Below are positions 23,891 to 34,303 of a stretch of DNA of 64,000 nt, in pieces. Each line of letters begins with the position of its first letter. Within the stretch, counting starts at the first letter, position 1. The position numbers and the translations under genes are program-made. Under the pieces are notes generated by a model. That model was not told where the DNA came from. It searched no databases and worked only from the letters and a program-made list of their open reading frames with translations. Source of the DNA: Microbacterium aerolatum (lineage in GTDB: Bacteria > Actinomycetota > Actinomycetes > Actinomycetales > Microbacteriaceae); NCBI RefSeq assembly GCF_007988825.1, contig NZ_BJUW01000009.1:1-64000 (forward strand), written 5' to 3'.

Positions 23891-24727
23891 ATGAGCGGTG
23901 TCGCAGTACAGCCAAAAGTCGCAGTGGTCATCGAAGACGACCCGGACGTTCGAAGCCTGCTCGACGCGGTCTTCCGCTCCGCCGGCTTCCAGGTCGTTCT
24001 CACCGGATCCGGGCCCGACGGCATCGCCGCGGTCATGGAGCACGAGCCGACCATCACCACCGTCGACATCAATCTTCCGGGCATCGATGGCATCGAGGTC
24101 GTGCGCCGCATCCGCAAGTCGAGTTCGTCGTTCATCATGATGCTCTCGGCCCTCGCCGAGGAGACGGACGTCGTACTCGGTCTCAGCTCCGGCGCAGACG
24201 ACTACGTCATCAAGCCGTTCCGCCCGCGCGAGCTGCGCGCAAGGATCGAGGCTCTCATGCGCCGTCCGCGCATCGACCCGCCGGAGCCATCCGAGACGGT
24301 CAACACCGGGCCCGTGCGCACTCCGGCACGCAACCCCACGGCGACCGCCACGATCCCGACGATCGATGCCGGAAGCCTCGAGCGCTGGGAGTCGCACCGC
24401 GACATCAGCCTCAACCTCGCCACCCACACCGCGCTCGTGGCACAGCGCGAGGTCGAGCTCACGCCCACCGAGTTCGACCTGCTCGCGACCCTGCTCGAAT
24501 CCAAGCGCCGAGTGCGCAGCAAGGCGGACCTCGCGCTCGTCCTGCGCGGCGAGGCGTTCGGCTCCACCTCTTATTACGTCGGCGAGCCGGACAAGCGCGC
24601 GATCGAGGCTCATATGGCGAACCTCCGCCGCAAGATCGGCGACAACAGCGTCGAACCGCGCTACATCGAGACGGTTCGCGGCGTCGGGTACCGGCTCACT
24701 CCGGCCGAGGTGCCCGCCGTGGTCTGA
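23891..24727 (+). CDS. OmpR/PhoB-type response regulator
   Basis: 278 residues. Receiver domain (about 10-125) with acidic pocket E15-D16-D17, phospho-acceptor D59 in V-D-I-N-L-P-G, a Ser at 86 and K108 in V-I-K-P-F. A 50-residue linker leads to an OmpR winged helix (about 175-272) with V-E-L-T-P-T-E-F-D-L-L-A-T-L and the closing Y-I-E-T-V-R-G-V-G-Y-R-L. No kinase is adjacent. The nearest candidate is the orphan kinase at 28874, which lies beyond the GH18/glycosyltransferase pair; these could be the regulated genes. The linker is longer than usual. Confidence 0.9.
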   Translation: MSGVAVQPKVAVVIEDDPDVRSLLDAVFRSAGFQVVLTGSGPDGIAAVMEHEPTITTVDINLPGIDGIEVVRRIRKSSSSFIMMLSALAEETDVVLGLSSGADDYVIKPFRPRELRARIEALMRRPRIDPPEPSETVNTGPVRTPARNPTATATIPTIDAGSLERWESHRDISLNLATHTALVAQREVELTPTEFDLLATLLESKRRVRSKADLALVLRGEAFGSTSYYVGEPDKRAIEAHMANLRRKIGDNSVEPRYIETVRGVGYRLTPAEVPAVV

Positions 24728-24746
24728 GCCGAGCCTCACCTGAACC

Positions 24747-24781
24747 GGCGGTCGCGCGTGACTCGAACACGCGCGACCGCC
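24747..24781. terminator. Bidirectional hairpin terminator between convergent genes
   Basis: Perfect 14-bp stem GGCGGTCGCGCGTG / CACGCGCGACCGCC with a 7-base loop, followed on the plus strand by TTCTTCAT. It sits between the response regulator and the convergent GH18 gene, 19 bases after the regulator stop. Confidence 0.82.
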
Positions 24782-24809
24782 TTCTTCATGCCCGGCCGCA
24801 GGCATCAGG

Positions 24810-26393
24810 TCACTCGAGGACCTCCCAGGGCGACCGGTCACGGTCGGTGACGCCGTCCATGGGATCCTCCGACTGCGTCCACCACTTGGCCTCGAACGGG
24901 ACGCCGTCGACGACCACGCGAGTGCCCTTCCGGTAGACAGTGCCGACGTTCCACTCCGGGTACGTGCCATCGGCGACGGTCGGCAGGGCGAAGGGGCGAT
25001 CCTCCGCAAGCACCGGTCCGACGAGCACCCAGGAGGTGGCATCCGCCGTCTGCGTGGGATCGTCCGGCTCCGGGCCGCCGCTGACCCACCACTTCGCGGC
25101 GTACACATAGCCGTGCCAGACGACCCGCACGCCGTGAGAGTAAGGAGCGTCCTCGGACCAGATCGGGTACGGGCTCGTCTCAGGATCATCGGGCATCGGC
25201 GTCGCCGCGGGCGTGGCCGCCGCATCGGAGGGTGACTCGTCGAATCCGGTAGACAGGATGCCGGCGAACGTCTGCGTGCCCTGCTCGACGCCGCTGCACG
25301 AATCGGACACGGCGGAGACATCGGGGTAGTTCGGACCGCACGTGCGGTCGCGGTTGATCGACCACATCGACATCCGCGCCAGATCGCGCTGCTGGGCGAA
25401 GTCGCTCAGTTCGGTCGCGTCGGCGAGGGTGAACACCTCGTCGCGGACGTCGTTCTGCCCAATCATCGGCGTCGCGCCCATCACGGCCCAGGCGCCGGCG
25501 GCCGGCAGTGCGATCCGCTGATTGCGGTACAGCTGCGTCAGCTGATCGTGCACCTCGTTCAGCGCCTGAATCGAGGCCTCGGCCATCGTCGCGCCACCCA
25601 GGTCGGTGCCGTAGTCCATGGTCATCACGTTCACGCCGGCCAGCGTCACGCCGCCCTCGAGCAGGCGTCGCACGGCATCCAATCCGGCATCGGTCAGTCC
25701 GGTGGTCGCCGTCGGCAGCGTCACCCAGACATCCAGCGCGCCGCCGCGCGCCTCGTGCTGCCGCTGCAGTGCGGAGATCGCGGTGGCGCGCCGATCGGCG
25801 GCTGCCGTGTCAAGAAGCGCTGCACCTTCCAGATCGAGATCGATCGTCGTGACGCTGTAGCGCTCGAGCACCCGCGAGTAGGCCTGCATCAGTGACGAGG
25901 TCGTGTCGCACGCGACGGCGAGCTCGGTGTTGAGGGCGCCTCCGAACGAGACGGCCACGTGGGCTCCCTCGCGGCGGATGCCGTCGATCCGCCGATCGAG
26001 ATCGAGCTGCTGTCCGGCCTCCGCGAGCGTGTAGTAGGTGCCCCAGGTCGGCGCGCACCGTTGGGCGCTCGCGGCGACGACGAAACCCAGCACGACGGTG
26101 TCGTCATTGCCGTCCCCGGTGGTCGGAGACATCGAGACATCCGCCGCCGTCACGTCGAAATACCCGCCGAACCACTGCGGTCCGGCGGTCTCGGCGACGG
26201 CTGCATCGCGCTGCGTGAGGTACCAGGGCACCGTCACCGCGCTCGCCACGACGACCGTCGCCACTGCGATGCCCAGCAGCACTCGCCACGGCGAGAGGCG
26301 CTTGCCCGGGTGCCGGCCGCTGCGCTTGCGAGGCGCGGCGCCGCTCTCTGCGGGCTGCACGTCCTCACCCGCATCGTTCTTCCGGCGGCTCAC
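24810..26393 (-). CDS. Membrane-anchored GH18 (chitinase-like) protein with two CBM5/12 domains
   Basis: 527 residues from a GTG that overlaps the glycosyltransferase stop (GTGA). A cytoplasmic basic tail and one membrane helix (36-58) give type II topology, so the enzyme faces the outside. The GH18 core shows the strand S-V-T-T-I-D-L-D-L-E-G, which keeps the D-x-D-x-E catalytic pattern, and the later M-T-M-D-Y-G motif. The C-terminus has two Trp-rich modules starting YPIWSED and YPEWNVG, with K-W-W in each, typical of CBM5/12. It could cleave chitin or, given its partner, trim a beta-linked GlcNAc-type polymer made by the glycosyltransferase. The substrate is inferred. Confidence 0.85.
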   Translation of the reverse strand: MSRRKNDAGEDVQPAESGAAPRKRSGRHPGKRLSPWRVLLGIAVATVVVASAVTVPWYLTQRDAAVAETAGPQWFGGYFDVTAADVSMSPTTGDGNDDTVVLGFVVAASAQRCAPTWGTYYTLAEAGQQLDLDRRIDGIRREGAHVAVSFGGALNTELAVACDTTSSLMQAYSRVLERYSVTTIDLDLEGAALLDTAAADRRATAISALQRQHEARGGALDVWVTLPTATTGLTDAGLDAVRRLLEGGVTLAGVNVMTMDYGTDLGGATMAEASIQALNEVHDQLTQLYRNQRIALPAAGAWAVMGATPMIGQNDVRDEVFTLADATELSDFAQQRDLARMSMWSINRDRTCGPNYPDVSAVSDSCSGVEQGTQTFAGILSTGFDESPSDAAATPAATPMPDDPETSPYPIWSEDAPYSHGVRVVWHGYVYAAKWWVSGGPEPDDPTQTADATSWVLVGPVLAEDRPFALPTVADGTYPEWNVGTVYRKGTRVVVDGVPFEAKWWTQSEDPMDGVTDRDRSPWEVLE

Positions 26394-28702
26394 GAGCGCA
26401 GCTCCAGGTCGGAGCGGAGATCGAGCCTCGGGTTCGCCGCCACCGTCCGGCGCTCCGGTGTCGAGCCGGCAGTGCCGGGCGCCGCGTGCCCGTCGTGGAG
26501 CATCGCGCGCCAATCGGGGGCGTCGTCCTCGACGGCGGCCTCCGGCTCAGGACGTTCGACGTCGACGTACATCCAGTCGGTCAGGCCGATCCAGGTGTCG
26601 ACGAGGCCGTTGCGGATGCCGATGTTGCCGAGGAACGCCCAGGTGGCGCAGATCGCGTTGAAGGCGGAGAACGCCAGCGTCCACCACGAGCCGTCGGAAT
26701 AGCTGCGCCAGGCGACGAACGCCGAGTACGCGATGATGACGACTGGGCTGATGACGTACAGAAGCGGTGAGCTGGTGCGGTCCTTGACCTTCGGGGTCCG
26801 GGCGAACGGGATCTTGCGTCCGGTCATACCCTGCTGCAGCGACTTGAGCACGCCGGCGAGGTTCACCGGCAGGAGGATCAGGTTGAAGCCGTAGATTCGG
26901 AAGATGTCGGTGCGCTTGTAGCCGCTGTAGTGCAGGTCGCTGGCCATCGCGATGAAGTACGGCAGGGCGCCGATCAGGATGAACGGGCTCACGAGCCGGT
27001 TGTCGTACGGATAGACCAGCAGGAAGATCAGACCGAAGCTGGCCCAGGCGATCGAGGCCATGTAGTTCATCCGCAGCGAGATCTCGCTGAAGGTCAGGGG
27101 CTTGTGCTGACGACGGCCGTCGCGCATCTGCCGCCACATCTTGGGCAGGATCAGCAGACCGCCGTTCGCCCAGCGGCGGCGCTGCACCACGAGAGATCCC
27201 CAGTCCGGCGGCGTCGCGCTGTAGCTCAGACGCTCGGGGTAGTTCACCAGCTTCCAGCCGAACAGCATGAGGTCCACGCTCGATTCGGTGTCCTCGATGA
27301 CGGTGCGGTCCTGGACGTAGCGTCGCACCTCGATGCCGTCGACGCTCTCGATCTCGAGGATGTCGTCCAGCGCCTCCATCCGGATCACGGCGTTCGCACC
27401 GACCCAGAACGTCGCGTTGTACTTCGTCATGCCCTGGTGCAGGATGTGCTGCACATCCGTCGTCGCACCCGCCAGCCGCTCGATGCGAGTTGGCGCGTTG
27501 CGGAACGACGAGTACGGGGTCTGGGTCACCGCGACGTTCGCGTTCTCGGGCTGCTCGAGGAAGTGCACCAGGCGAAGACAGTAGTCGCGCAGTAGCAGCG
27601 AGTCGGCGTCGAGCGTGAGAACGAAGTCCGAGTACGGGATCTCGAGGTCGGCGGGCGCGCCGCCGGGGGCGGGGCGCAGCATCACGCCGTCCGGGGTTGA
27701 GTGCTCGACGAACCGGCCGCCCAGCAGGCCGATGTACGCGTTGAGGTTCATCGCCTTGTTCGCCTCATGAGACAGCGACGCGTAGCGCTTGCGCTCGAAC
27801 GAGGTGATCTCGGCCGAGAAGATCCACACGAGTCGCCGGTACAGCTCGTGCACGCGCTCCGTGCTCGGCGCGGTGCCCTCCCCGGCAGCCATCTCCAGCG
27901 CGACGGCGGTCGACTGCAGGTCGTCCGCCAGCCCCTCGAGGATCTCCTCGACGAAGAAGTCGTCGACGTGGTCCTCGCGTGTCTCCGCGGCGGCGAAATC
28001 ACGGAGCCAGGCGATCGCGCTCCAGTACTGCTCGATGAGATCGGGCAGCGTGTCCTGGGCGATTCCGGGCAGTTCGCGGACGGTCTGGAAGAACGCCAGC
28101 GCGTCGGCTGCGCGTTCGCGCGGCTCGTTCAGGGCGTAGGCGATCTCGGCGGTGACGGCGCGAGTCGCATTCAGCTTGTCGCGCGTCTCCCGGTCGCTCG
28201 GGAACGGGTTGTCATCGACCAGCAGCACGACCCTCATCTCGGGGTACTCCTGCAGGGCCGCCGACCACAGCGTCTTGCGGACGACGCCGGGCTCCTCGGC
28301 GTACGAGGGGACCAGAACGGTGAGCGGGCGGTGGGCGAGCGAGAAGTGCCGGTCGAGCTCGCCGCGCGCGGCGCGATGGTGGGTGCGGAACCGCTGGAGC
28401 GCGCCGTACCTGGCGAGCAGGTACATCAGAGCGGAGAAGATCAGGAAGGTCACGACCACGATGTACGAGACGCCTTCGATCATGCGCCAGGTGGTGTCGA
28501 ACTCGCCCGCGAAGAACATCGTCAGCAGCACGGTGAGCACGTACAGGATCCACATCGTGACGGTGAGCCAGATCGCGACACGGGCCAGGACGAGCTTGCG
28601 GGTCGACGGACGTGCGTGGACGGCGGGAAGCGTCGCCCGATCCTTCTCGGTGCCCCATTGGCGTCGGCGTCGTAGTGGCGCGGCCGTGTCTTCGGTCTTC
28701 AT
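26390..28702 (-). CDS. BcsA-like family 2 glycosyltransferase, membrane protein
   Basis: 770 residues from the ATG at 28702, which has GGGAG nine bases upstream; an ATG two codons and a GTG eight codons earlier are possible. Two N-terminal membrane helices are followed by a processive GT2 domain: V-L-V-P-S-Y-A-E-E near 125-135, D-A-D-S (metal-binding DxD), E-D-T-E (catalytic base region) and Q-R-R-R-W-A, the Q-x-x-R-W motif. Four or five helices follow. An unusual helical insert of about 170 residues separates the first and second parts of the GT domain. No PilZ domain is evident. With the coupled GH18 protein it probably makes and trims an exopolysaccharide. Confidence 0.88.
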   Translation of the reverse strand: MKTEDTAAPLRRRRQWGTEKDRATLPAVHARPSTRKLVLARVAIWLTVTMWILYVLTVLLTMFFAGEFDTTWRMIEGVSYIVVVTFLIFSALMYLLARYGALQRFRTHHRAARGELDRHFSLAHRPLTVLVPSYAEEPGVVRKTLWSAALQEYPEMRVVLLVDDNPFPSDRETRDKLNATRAVTAEIAYALNEPRERAADALAFFQTVRELPGIAQDTLPDLIEQYWSAIAWLRDFAAAETREDHVDDFFVEEILEGLADDLQSTAVALEMAAGEGTAPSTERVHELYRRLVWIFSAEITSFERKRYASLSHEANKAMNLNAYIGLLGGRFVEHSTPDGVMLRPAPGGAPADLEIPYSDFVLTLDADSLLLRDYCLRLVHFLEQPENANVAVTQTPYSSFRNAPTRIERLAGATTDVQHILHQGMTKYNATFWVGANAVIRMEALDDILEIESVDGIEVRRYVQDRTVIEDTESSVDLMLFGWKLVNYPERLSYSATPPDWGSLVVQRRRWANGGLLILPKMWRQMRDGRRQHKPLTFSEISLRMNYMASIAWASFGLIFLLVYPYDNRLVSPFILIGALPYFIAMASDLHYSGYKRTDIFRIYGFNLILLPVNLAGVLKSLQQGMTGRKIPFARTPKVKDRTSSPLLYVISPVVIIAYSAFVAWRSYSDGSWWTLAFSAFNAICATWAFLGNIGIRNGLVDTWIGLTDWMYVDVERPEPEAAVEDDAPDWRAMLHDGHAAPGTAGSTPERRTVAANPRLDLRSDLELRS

Positions 28703-28873
28703 CCTCATGCTCTCCCTGTTCGGCACTGAAGCCGCGGTGATCCCCCACGCCGCGGCCTCAGATGTCCGTTCATGAGGCTAAATCGCCCGAGAGGCCTCCG
28801 GAATCCTTCAGGCGAGTTCTTTGAGTAATCTTGCGTCAGACTTGAGCATCGGCCTGAGGGGGCTCACAACAAC

Positions 28874-30520
28874 ATGTTTCGCACGCCATCGATCTGGCGA
28901 TGGCAGCTGATCTTCACCGGCGGCATCGTCGCCGTCGCCGTGATGATCGCAGCCTTCAGCCCGTCGACGTTCGCCACGCCGCTCGTCGTCGTCGGATTCG
29001 GGCTGGTGGTGGTCGTGACGCTCGCGACGATCATGATCCCCTGGGACCGGCTGCCGTCCTCAGCGTCGATCGCGCTTCCGATGCTCGACGCGCTCGCGAT
29101 CGGTTTCACAGCTGCCGCGCCGGACATCCGGCTCGGCTTCCTCTGGGTGTTCCCGGTGACGTGGCTGGCCACGTACTTCACCATGGCGTGGGTGTTCGCC
29201 GGGATCGGCGTCATCAGCGTGAGCCTCGTCGTCTTCGGGAACCATCCCGGCGAACCGGCGCACATGATGCTGCGCGTGCTGGTGGTCGTGATCACACTCG
29301 GCTTCCTCGGCACGACAGTGCGGATCGGGATGCAGCGCTCTCGCGCTGCACGGCGACTGCTCGAGCGCCAGTCCGAGCAGGTCAACCGTGCGGCGACACG
29401 GGCGGAGACGCATCAGCAGCGCGTGGTGCAGATCATCGACGTGCTCGCCACTGCGCTGGTCGCCATCGGCGATGACGGCGTCATCCAGCGGATGAACGAT
29501 GCGTATCGCACGCTCTACGGGCGGGACCGCTTCGGCGCGAACCTGCCGTCCCCGGCTGTCGAGTACGACGATCGCCGCGGCGAGCCGCTTCCGCCGGATC
29601 AGACCGTGCTGGCTCGTGCCGCACGTGGCGAGAGCATGCAGGATGAACGCGTGTGGCTCTACGACACGGCCGGCAGGTGGCGAGCTCTGCACGTCAGCAC
29701 CCAGCCGCTCGCCGGACGATCCGATGCACGGCGCACGACTCTGGTCATCATCGACGACGTCACGGATGCGCTCGAGGCGGCGGAGGAGCGCCGCACGGTG
29801 TCGGCCATCGTCTCGCATGAACTTCGCAACCCGCTCACGGCGATCATCGGCCACGTCGATCTCATGCTCGATCGGGACGACCTTCCTGCCGAGGTAGTAG
29901 GGCAGCTCGCGGTGGTCGCCAACGCGGGCGAACGGATGCTGCGGCTCGTCTCGACCGCGCTCGACGAGTCCCGCCCCGCGCCGGCGGCGCTCTCAGAGCC
30001 CGTGGACCTCAGGCAGTTGGTCGATGCCTCGGTTGCCAGCTTCCTGCCGATCGCGACCAGTCGCGGTCACGAAGTCGAGGTCTCCGGCGCTGACACGTTG
30101 CTCATCTACGGGGACGCCTTCCGCCTGCGGCAGGTGATCGACAACCTGCTCAGCAATGCTGTCAAGTACACCCCGGCAGGCGGCAGCATCGGCCTGAACC
30201 TGGACGTCGGTCCGGACGGCCGCGCCGAGGTCACCATCACCGACACCGGGCTGGGTATTGCACCGGACGAGCTCGAGCACCTTTTCGACCCGTACTTCCG
30301 CACGGACGAGGCCCGGCAGGGCGACATCCCCGGTACCGGACTCGGCATGGGCATCGCGCGCGACATCGTCACCTCGCACGGCGGCACCATCGACATCATC
30401 AGCGAGCCCGGCGTCGGCACCAGCATCACGCTGCGATTCCCGCGCCGACCGGAAGGACAGATCATCGACCGTCCAGAACCGCTCAAGGTGGAGCGTCTGC
30501 ACGAGAAGGAGCCAGCATGA
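28874..30520 (+). CDS. Membrane sensor histidine kinase with PAS domain
   Basis: 548 residues. About six membrane helices in residues 12-150, a coiled region (155-185), a PAS-like domain (about 186-300, I-I-D-V-L-A-T-A-L-V-A-I-G-D-D-G), HisKA with phospho-accepting H315 in V-S-H-E-L-R-N-P, and a HATPase domain with N-box N-L-L-S-N-A-V-K-Y-T (424-433), D-T-G-L-G-I (457-462) and G-T-G-L-G-M-G-I (487-494). No response regulator is adjacent; the orphan regulator at 23891 is the best candidate partner. The end overlaps the next gene (ATGA), so the kinase and the GGDEF-like protein are probably coupled. Confidence 0.9.
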   Translation: MFRTPSIWRWQLIFTGGIVAVAVMIAAFSPSTFATPLVVVGFGLVVVVTLATIMIPWDRLPSSASIALPMLDALAIGFTAAAPDIRLGFLWVFPVTWLATYFTMAWVFAGIGVISVSLVVFGNHPGEPAHMMLRVLVVVITLGFLGTTVRIGMQRSRAARRLLERQSEQVNRAATRAETHQQRVVQIIDVLATALVAIGDDGVIQRMNDAYRTLYGRDRFGANLPSPAVEYDDRRGEPLPPDQTVLARAARGESMQDERVWLYDTAGRWRALHVSTQPLAGRSDARRTTLVIIDDVTDALEAAEERRTVSAIVSHELRNPLTAIIGHVDLMLDRDDLPAEVVGQLAVVANAGERMLRLVSTALDESRPAPAALSEPVDLRQLVDASVASFLPIATSRGHEVEVSGADTLLIYGDAFRLRQVIDNLLSNAVKYTPAGGSIGLNLDVGPDGRAEVTITDTGLGIAPDELEHLFDPYFRTDEARQGDIPGTGLGMGIARDIVTSHGGTIDIISEPGVGTSITLRFPRRPEGQIIDRPEPLKVERLHEKEPA

Positions 30521-31668
30521 TCGAAGTCGCCGTGCAGGACGCGATCACCATCGGCGCGTCGACGAGCCTGATCGCCGTCGTGACTCTCACGACCGCCCTG
30601 GTCTTCGGGTTGGCGACTCTCGCGTGCCCGAGCCGTGCCACGATCGCCTGGGGGGTCGCCTTCGGACTCGGCCTGCTCGGGACCTACGTCTGGGTAGCGG
30701 CGCATCAGATGGATTCTCCAGCGCTGCGAGCGGCGGCGTCTGGATTGATGATCTGCTTCGAGCCGATCGTCTGGCTGGGGCTGCGCCTGCACTTCGGCAA
30801 GCGCCCGGTCTGGTGGCCGGTGGTCGCGTTCGTGCTCATCGTGCCCGCCGTGCTCGCCGTGACCGCGGGAACGCCGAACTTCGATGCCGCCTTCCGGGTC
30901 GCATTCCTCGCTGCGAGCATCTTTGCCGCGCTGATCGCACTCGAACTGTTCCGCAGCCCGGGGCCACGGCGCGACATCAAGCTGCCGCTGGCTCTCGCGT
31001 CGTGCGCCTTCGTGATCATCGCGGTGGTGGGCGCTGTGGGCGCCCTCTTCGACCACGAGCTGAGCCTCGCGGGCCAGCTGCAGGTGATCCGCGAGGTCAA
31101 CAGCGTCGGAACCCTCGTCACCGGCGTCTGCGCCGCGTTCACGCTCGTGATGCTGGTCCGCGCGGACGGGTCGCGTATCGATGCGGTCGCGCTCGGGGCA
31201 GTGCGCGCACGGCGAAGGCTGCAGAAGGCGCGCGCGCAAGGCGAGCAGGCGTGGTCGATCCTCGACGTGCGGCTGGACGCGCCGGCTGATCTGCGCGAGT
31301 CGACGACCGGCAACGGCTTCGCCCTCATCGTCGACCGCTTCCACGACGACGTCGTTGAGAGCCTGCCGGCTGCGGCGGATGCCGAGCGCGTCGCAGACGA
31401 CCGCAGCATCGTCATCATCCACGGCAGCGACGAGTCAGTGCAGCACCATGTGCGCGCGATGCTGCGTCGCATCTCGGCGATCGACGCCACTGGCGCGAGC
31501 GCCGGGATGCGATTGTCGGCGAGCGTGGGATGGGCGTCGGTCGAGGCCATCGGATACGACTATGACGCCCTCGTCGCCGCAGCCGAGGAGGCCGCCCTCC
31601 GCGGCCGTGAGAACGGCGGCGATCGCTGGGAGCGTGTGAAGAAGGCGCCGACTACCCTGGAGAGGTGA
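30517..31668 (+). CDS. 7-TM protein with degenerate GGDEF-like domain
   Basis: 383 residues. About seven membrane helices occupy 15-212. The cytoplasmic part ends in a stretch (331-373: L-S-A-S-V-G-W-A, then D-A-L-V-A-A-A-E-E-A-A-L-R-G-R-E-N-G-G-D-R) that matches the C-terminal half of GGDEF domains (vTvSiGvA, dALyrAKraGrnr). Where the GGDEF signature should stand there is V-A-D-D-R-S-I-V-I-I (292-301), so diguanylate cyclase activity is not expected. It may bind nucleotide or act as a signalling adaptor for the preceding kinase. The assignment is inferred from the tail pattern. Overlaps tsaB by four bases. Confidence 0.65.
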   Translation: MIEVAVQDAITIGASTSLIAVVTLTTALVFGLATLACPSRATIAWGVAFGLGLLGTYVWVAAHQMDSPALRAAASGLMICFEPIVWLGLRLHFGKRPVWWPVVAFVLIVPAVLAVTAGTPNFDAAFRVAFLAASIFAALIALELFRSPGPRRDIKLPLALASCAFVIIAVVGAVGALFDHELSLAGQLQVIREVNSVGTLVTGVCAAFTLVMLVRADGSRIDAVALGAVRARRRLQKARAQGEQAWSILDVRLDAPADLRESTTGNGFALIVDRFHDDVVESLPAAADAERVADDRSIVIIHGSDESVQHHVRAMLRRISAIDATGASAGMRLSASVGWASVEAIGYDYDALVAAAEEAALRGRENGGDRWERVKKAPTTLER

Positions 31669-32285
31669 TTCTCGCTGTCGACACCTCGCTGGGTTCGGCC
31701 GTCGCTCTGATCGATGCGGACGGCCGTGCGCGCGCTGACGCGTCCAGTCCCGACCCTCTCGGGCACGCCGAGGTGATCGGCACGCTGTTGCACCGCGCGC
31801 TCGCCGAGGCGGGCGAGGGTGCCGTCACCCATGTCATCGCAGGCATGGGCCCGGGTCCGTTCACCGGGTTGCGGATCGGCATCGCCACGGCTCGCGCGTT
31901 CGCGCTCGGTCGCGGCGCCCAGGTCGTCCCCGTGCCGAGCCACTTCGCCGCCGCGCTTGCCGTCATCGAGACGGATGCTCCGGAATCCCCCTTCGCGATC
32001 GTCACGGATGCCCGCCGTCGAGAGGTCGCGATCAGCCTCTTCGACGGTGTGGATGCCGACGGCATCCCGAATCTCCTCGAGCCCACCGTCCTCGTGCCCC
32101 GTGCGGATGCCGACGAGCGCCTGCGCGGCATCCACGCGATCGAGGTGTCGACGCTGGACGCCGCAGCCCTCGCCAGGGTCGGCCTGCGCGCGGCGAACGC
32201 CGGACGCGATCTGGCCGGCGCGGAGCCGCTGTACCTGCGCCAGCCCGACGTCAGCGTGCCCGGTGCGCCGAAGCGGGTGAGCTGA
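31665..32285 (+). CDS. tsaB: tRNA threonylcarbamoyladenosine biosynthesis protein TsaB
   Basis: 206 residues with a GTG start overlapping the previous gene. ASKHA-fold protein that activates TsaD in t6A tRNA modification. Signature stretches are [14 protein letters not shown] near the start and [19 protein letters not shown] near 60-78, both universal in TsaB. Followed at once by rimI and tsaD, the usual actinobacterial order. The customary upstream tsaE is absent here; the kinase/GGDEF pair is in its place. Confidence 0.95.
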   Translation: MILAVDTSLGSAVALIDADGRARADASSPDPLGHAEVIGTLLHRALAEAGEGAVTHVIAGMGPGPFTGLRIGIATARAFALGRGAQVVPVPSHFAAALAVIETDAPESPFAIVTDARRREVAISLFDGVDADGIPNLLEPTVLVPRADADERLRGIHAIEVSTLDAAALARVGLRAANAGRDLAGAEPLYLRQPDVSVPGAPKRVS

Positions 32286-32727
32286 TGACGATCCGCACCG
32301 CGATGCCGGCCGATCTCGACGCGATCATGGCGATCGAGAACGCTTCCTTCCCCAGCGACGCGTGGAGCGACGAGGCGATGGCGGCCGAGCTGGCGACCGA
32401 CTACAGCCACTACCTCGTCGACGAGGACGACGGCCGGATCATCGGCTACGCCGGACTCCGCTCGATCCGCGGGAATCCGGATGCCGACATCCAGACCATC
32501 GCGCTCGTCGAAGCCCGCAGGGGAGAGGGGCGGGGCCGCGCCATGCTGCGGTCGCTGCTCGCCGAGGCATCCGCTCGCGGTGCCCGCGAGGTTTTCCTCG
32601 AGGTGCGCGCCGACAACCCGGCGGCCGAGGCGCTGTACCTGTCGGAGGGGTTCGAGGAGATCGGTCGCCGGCCGCGCTACTACCAGCCCGACGATGTGGA
32701 TGCGATCGTGATGAAGGTGGAGCTGCG

Positions 32728-32731
<4 letters not shown>
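32285..32731 (+). CDS. rimI: Ribosomal protein alanine N-acetyltransferase RimI
   Basis: 148 residues. GNAT fold with the acetyl-CoA loop [11 protein letters not shown] (R/Q-x-x-G-x-G/A motif) and the later [24 protein letters not shown], which is characteristic of RimI. It acetylates the N-terminal alanine of ribosomal protein S18 in E. coli; in actinobacteria the substrate range may be broader. It shares one base with the tsaB end and overlaps tsaD by four. Confidence 0.9.
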
Positions 32732-33800
<1,069 letters not shown>

Positions 33801-33804
<4 letters not shown>

Positions 33805-34301
33805 GCGGCCCGTCCGAGCAGCCGGTGCCGAGGCAGCGCTCGGAGCAGGCGACGCGCGAGACGCCGACGGTCGAGAGTCCGCGTCCCGAGGTTGAGCACC
33901 CCGCCGACAGCGCGCGGATGCCCGGCGTACCGCGCACGCAGTACACGAAGATGCCGACCGGGCCGGTCAGCACCGAGCCGCTCGTCGCGAGCGGGCCAGC
34001 CGACACGGCCGGGATGCCGGCGGTGCAGTGGGCGCCGCAGGACGATGTCATCGTCGATGACAAGAGCCGCCTGGCGCCCTGGGCGCTCGTGGCCGCGATC
34101 GTGGCACTGGTCGCGTCGTGGTTCGTCGGCTGGGGCATCCCGCTGGCGATCATCGCTGTGGTCGCGGCGATCATGTCACTGCGCCGCCCCGTCGAGAGCC
34201 GCTCGATCGCGATCTGGGCACTCGTCCTGGGTCTCGCCGCGACGATGTTCAGTCTCGGATGGCTCATCTGGGCCGCCATGCAGTTCGAGCAGATCGGATA
34301 G
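33801..34301 (+). CDS. DUF4190-like two-TM membrane protein
   Basis: 166 residues. The first 90 are Pro/Thr/Glu-rich and probably disordered. Two membrane helices follow (about 94-125 and 133-158) with S-L-R-R-P-V between them. The layout, [12 protein letters not shown] then [13 protein letters not shown], matches small DUF4190-type proteins of unknown function. It overlaps tsaD by four bases and is followed two bases later by another membrane protein, so it sits at the end of the tsa operon. Confidence 0.7.
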
Positions 34302-34303
34302 CG

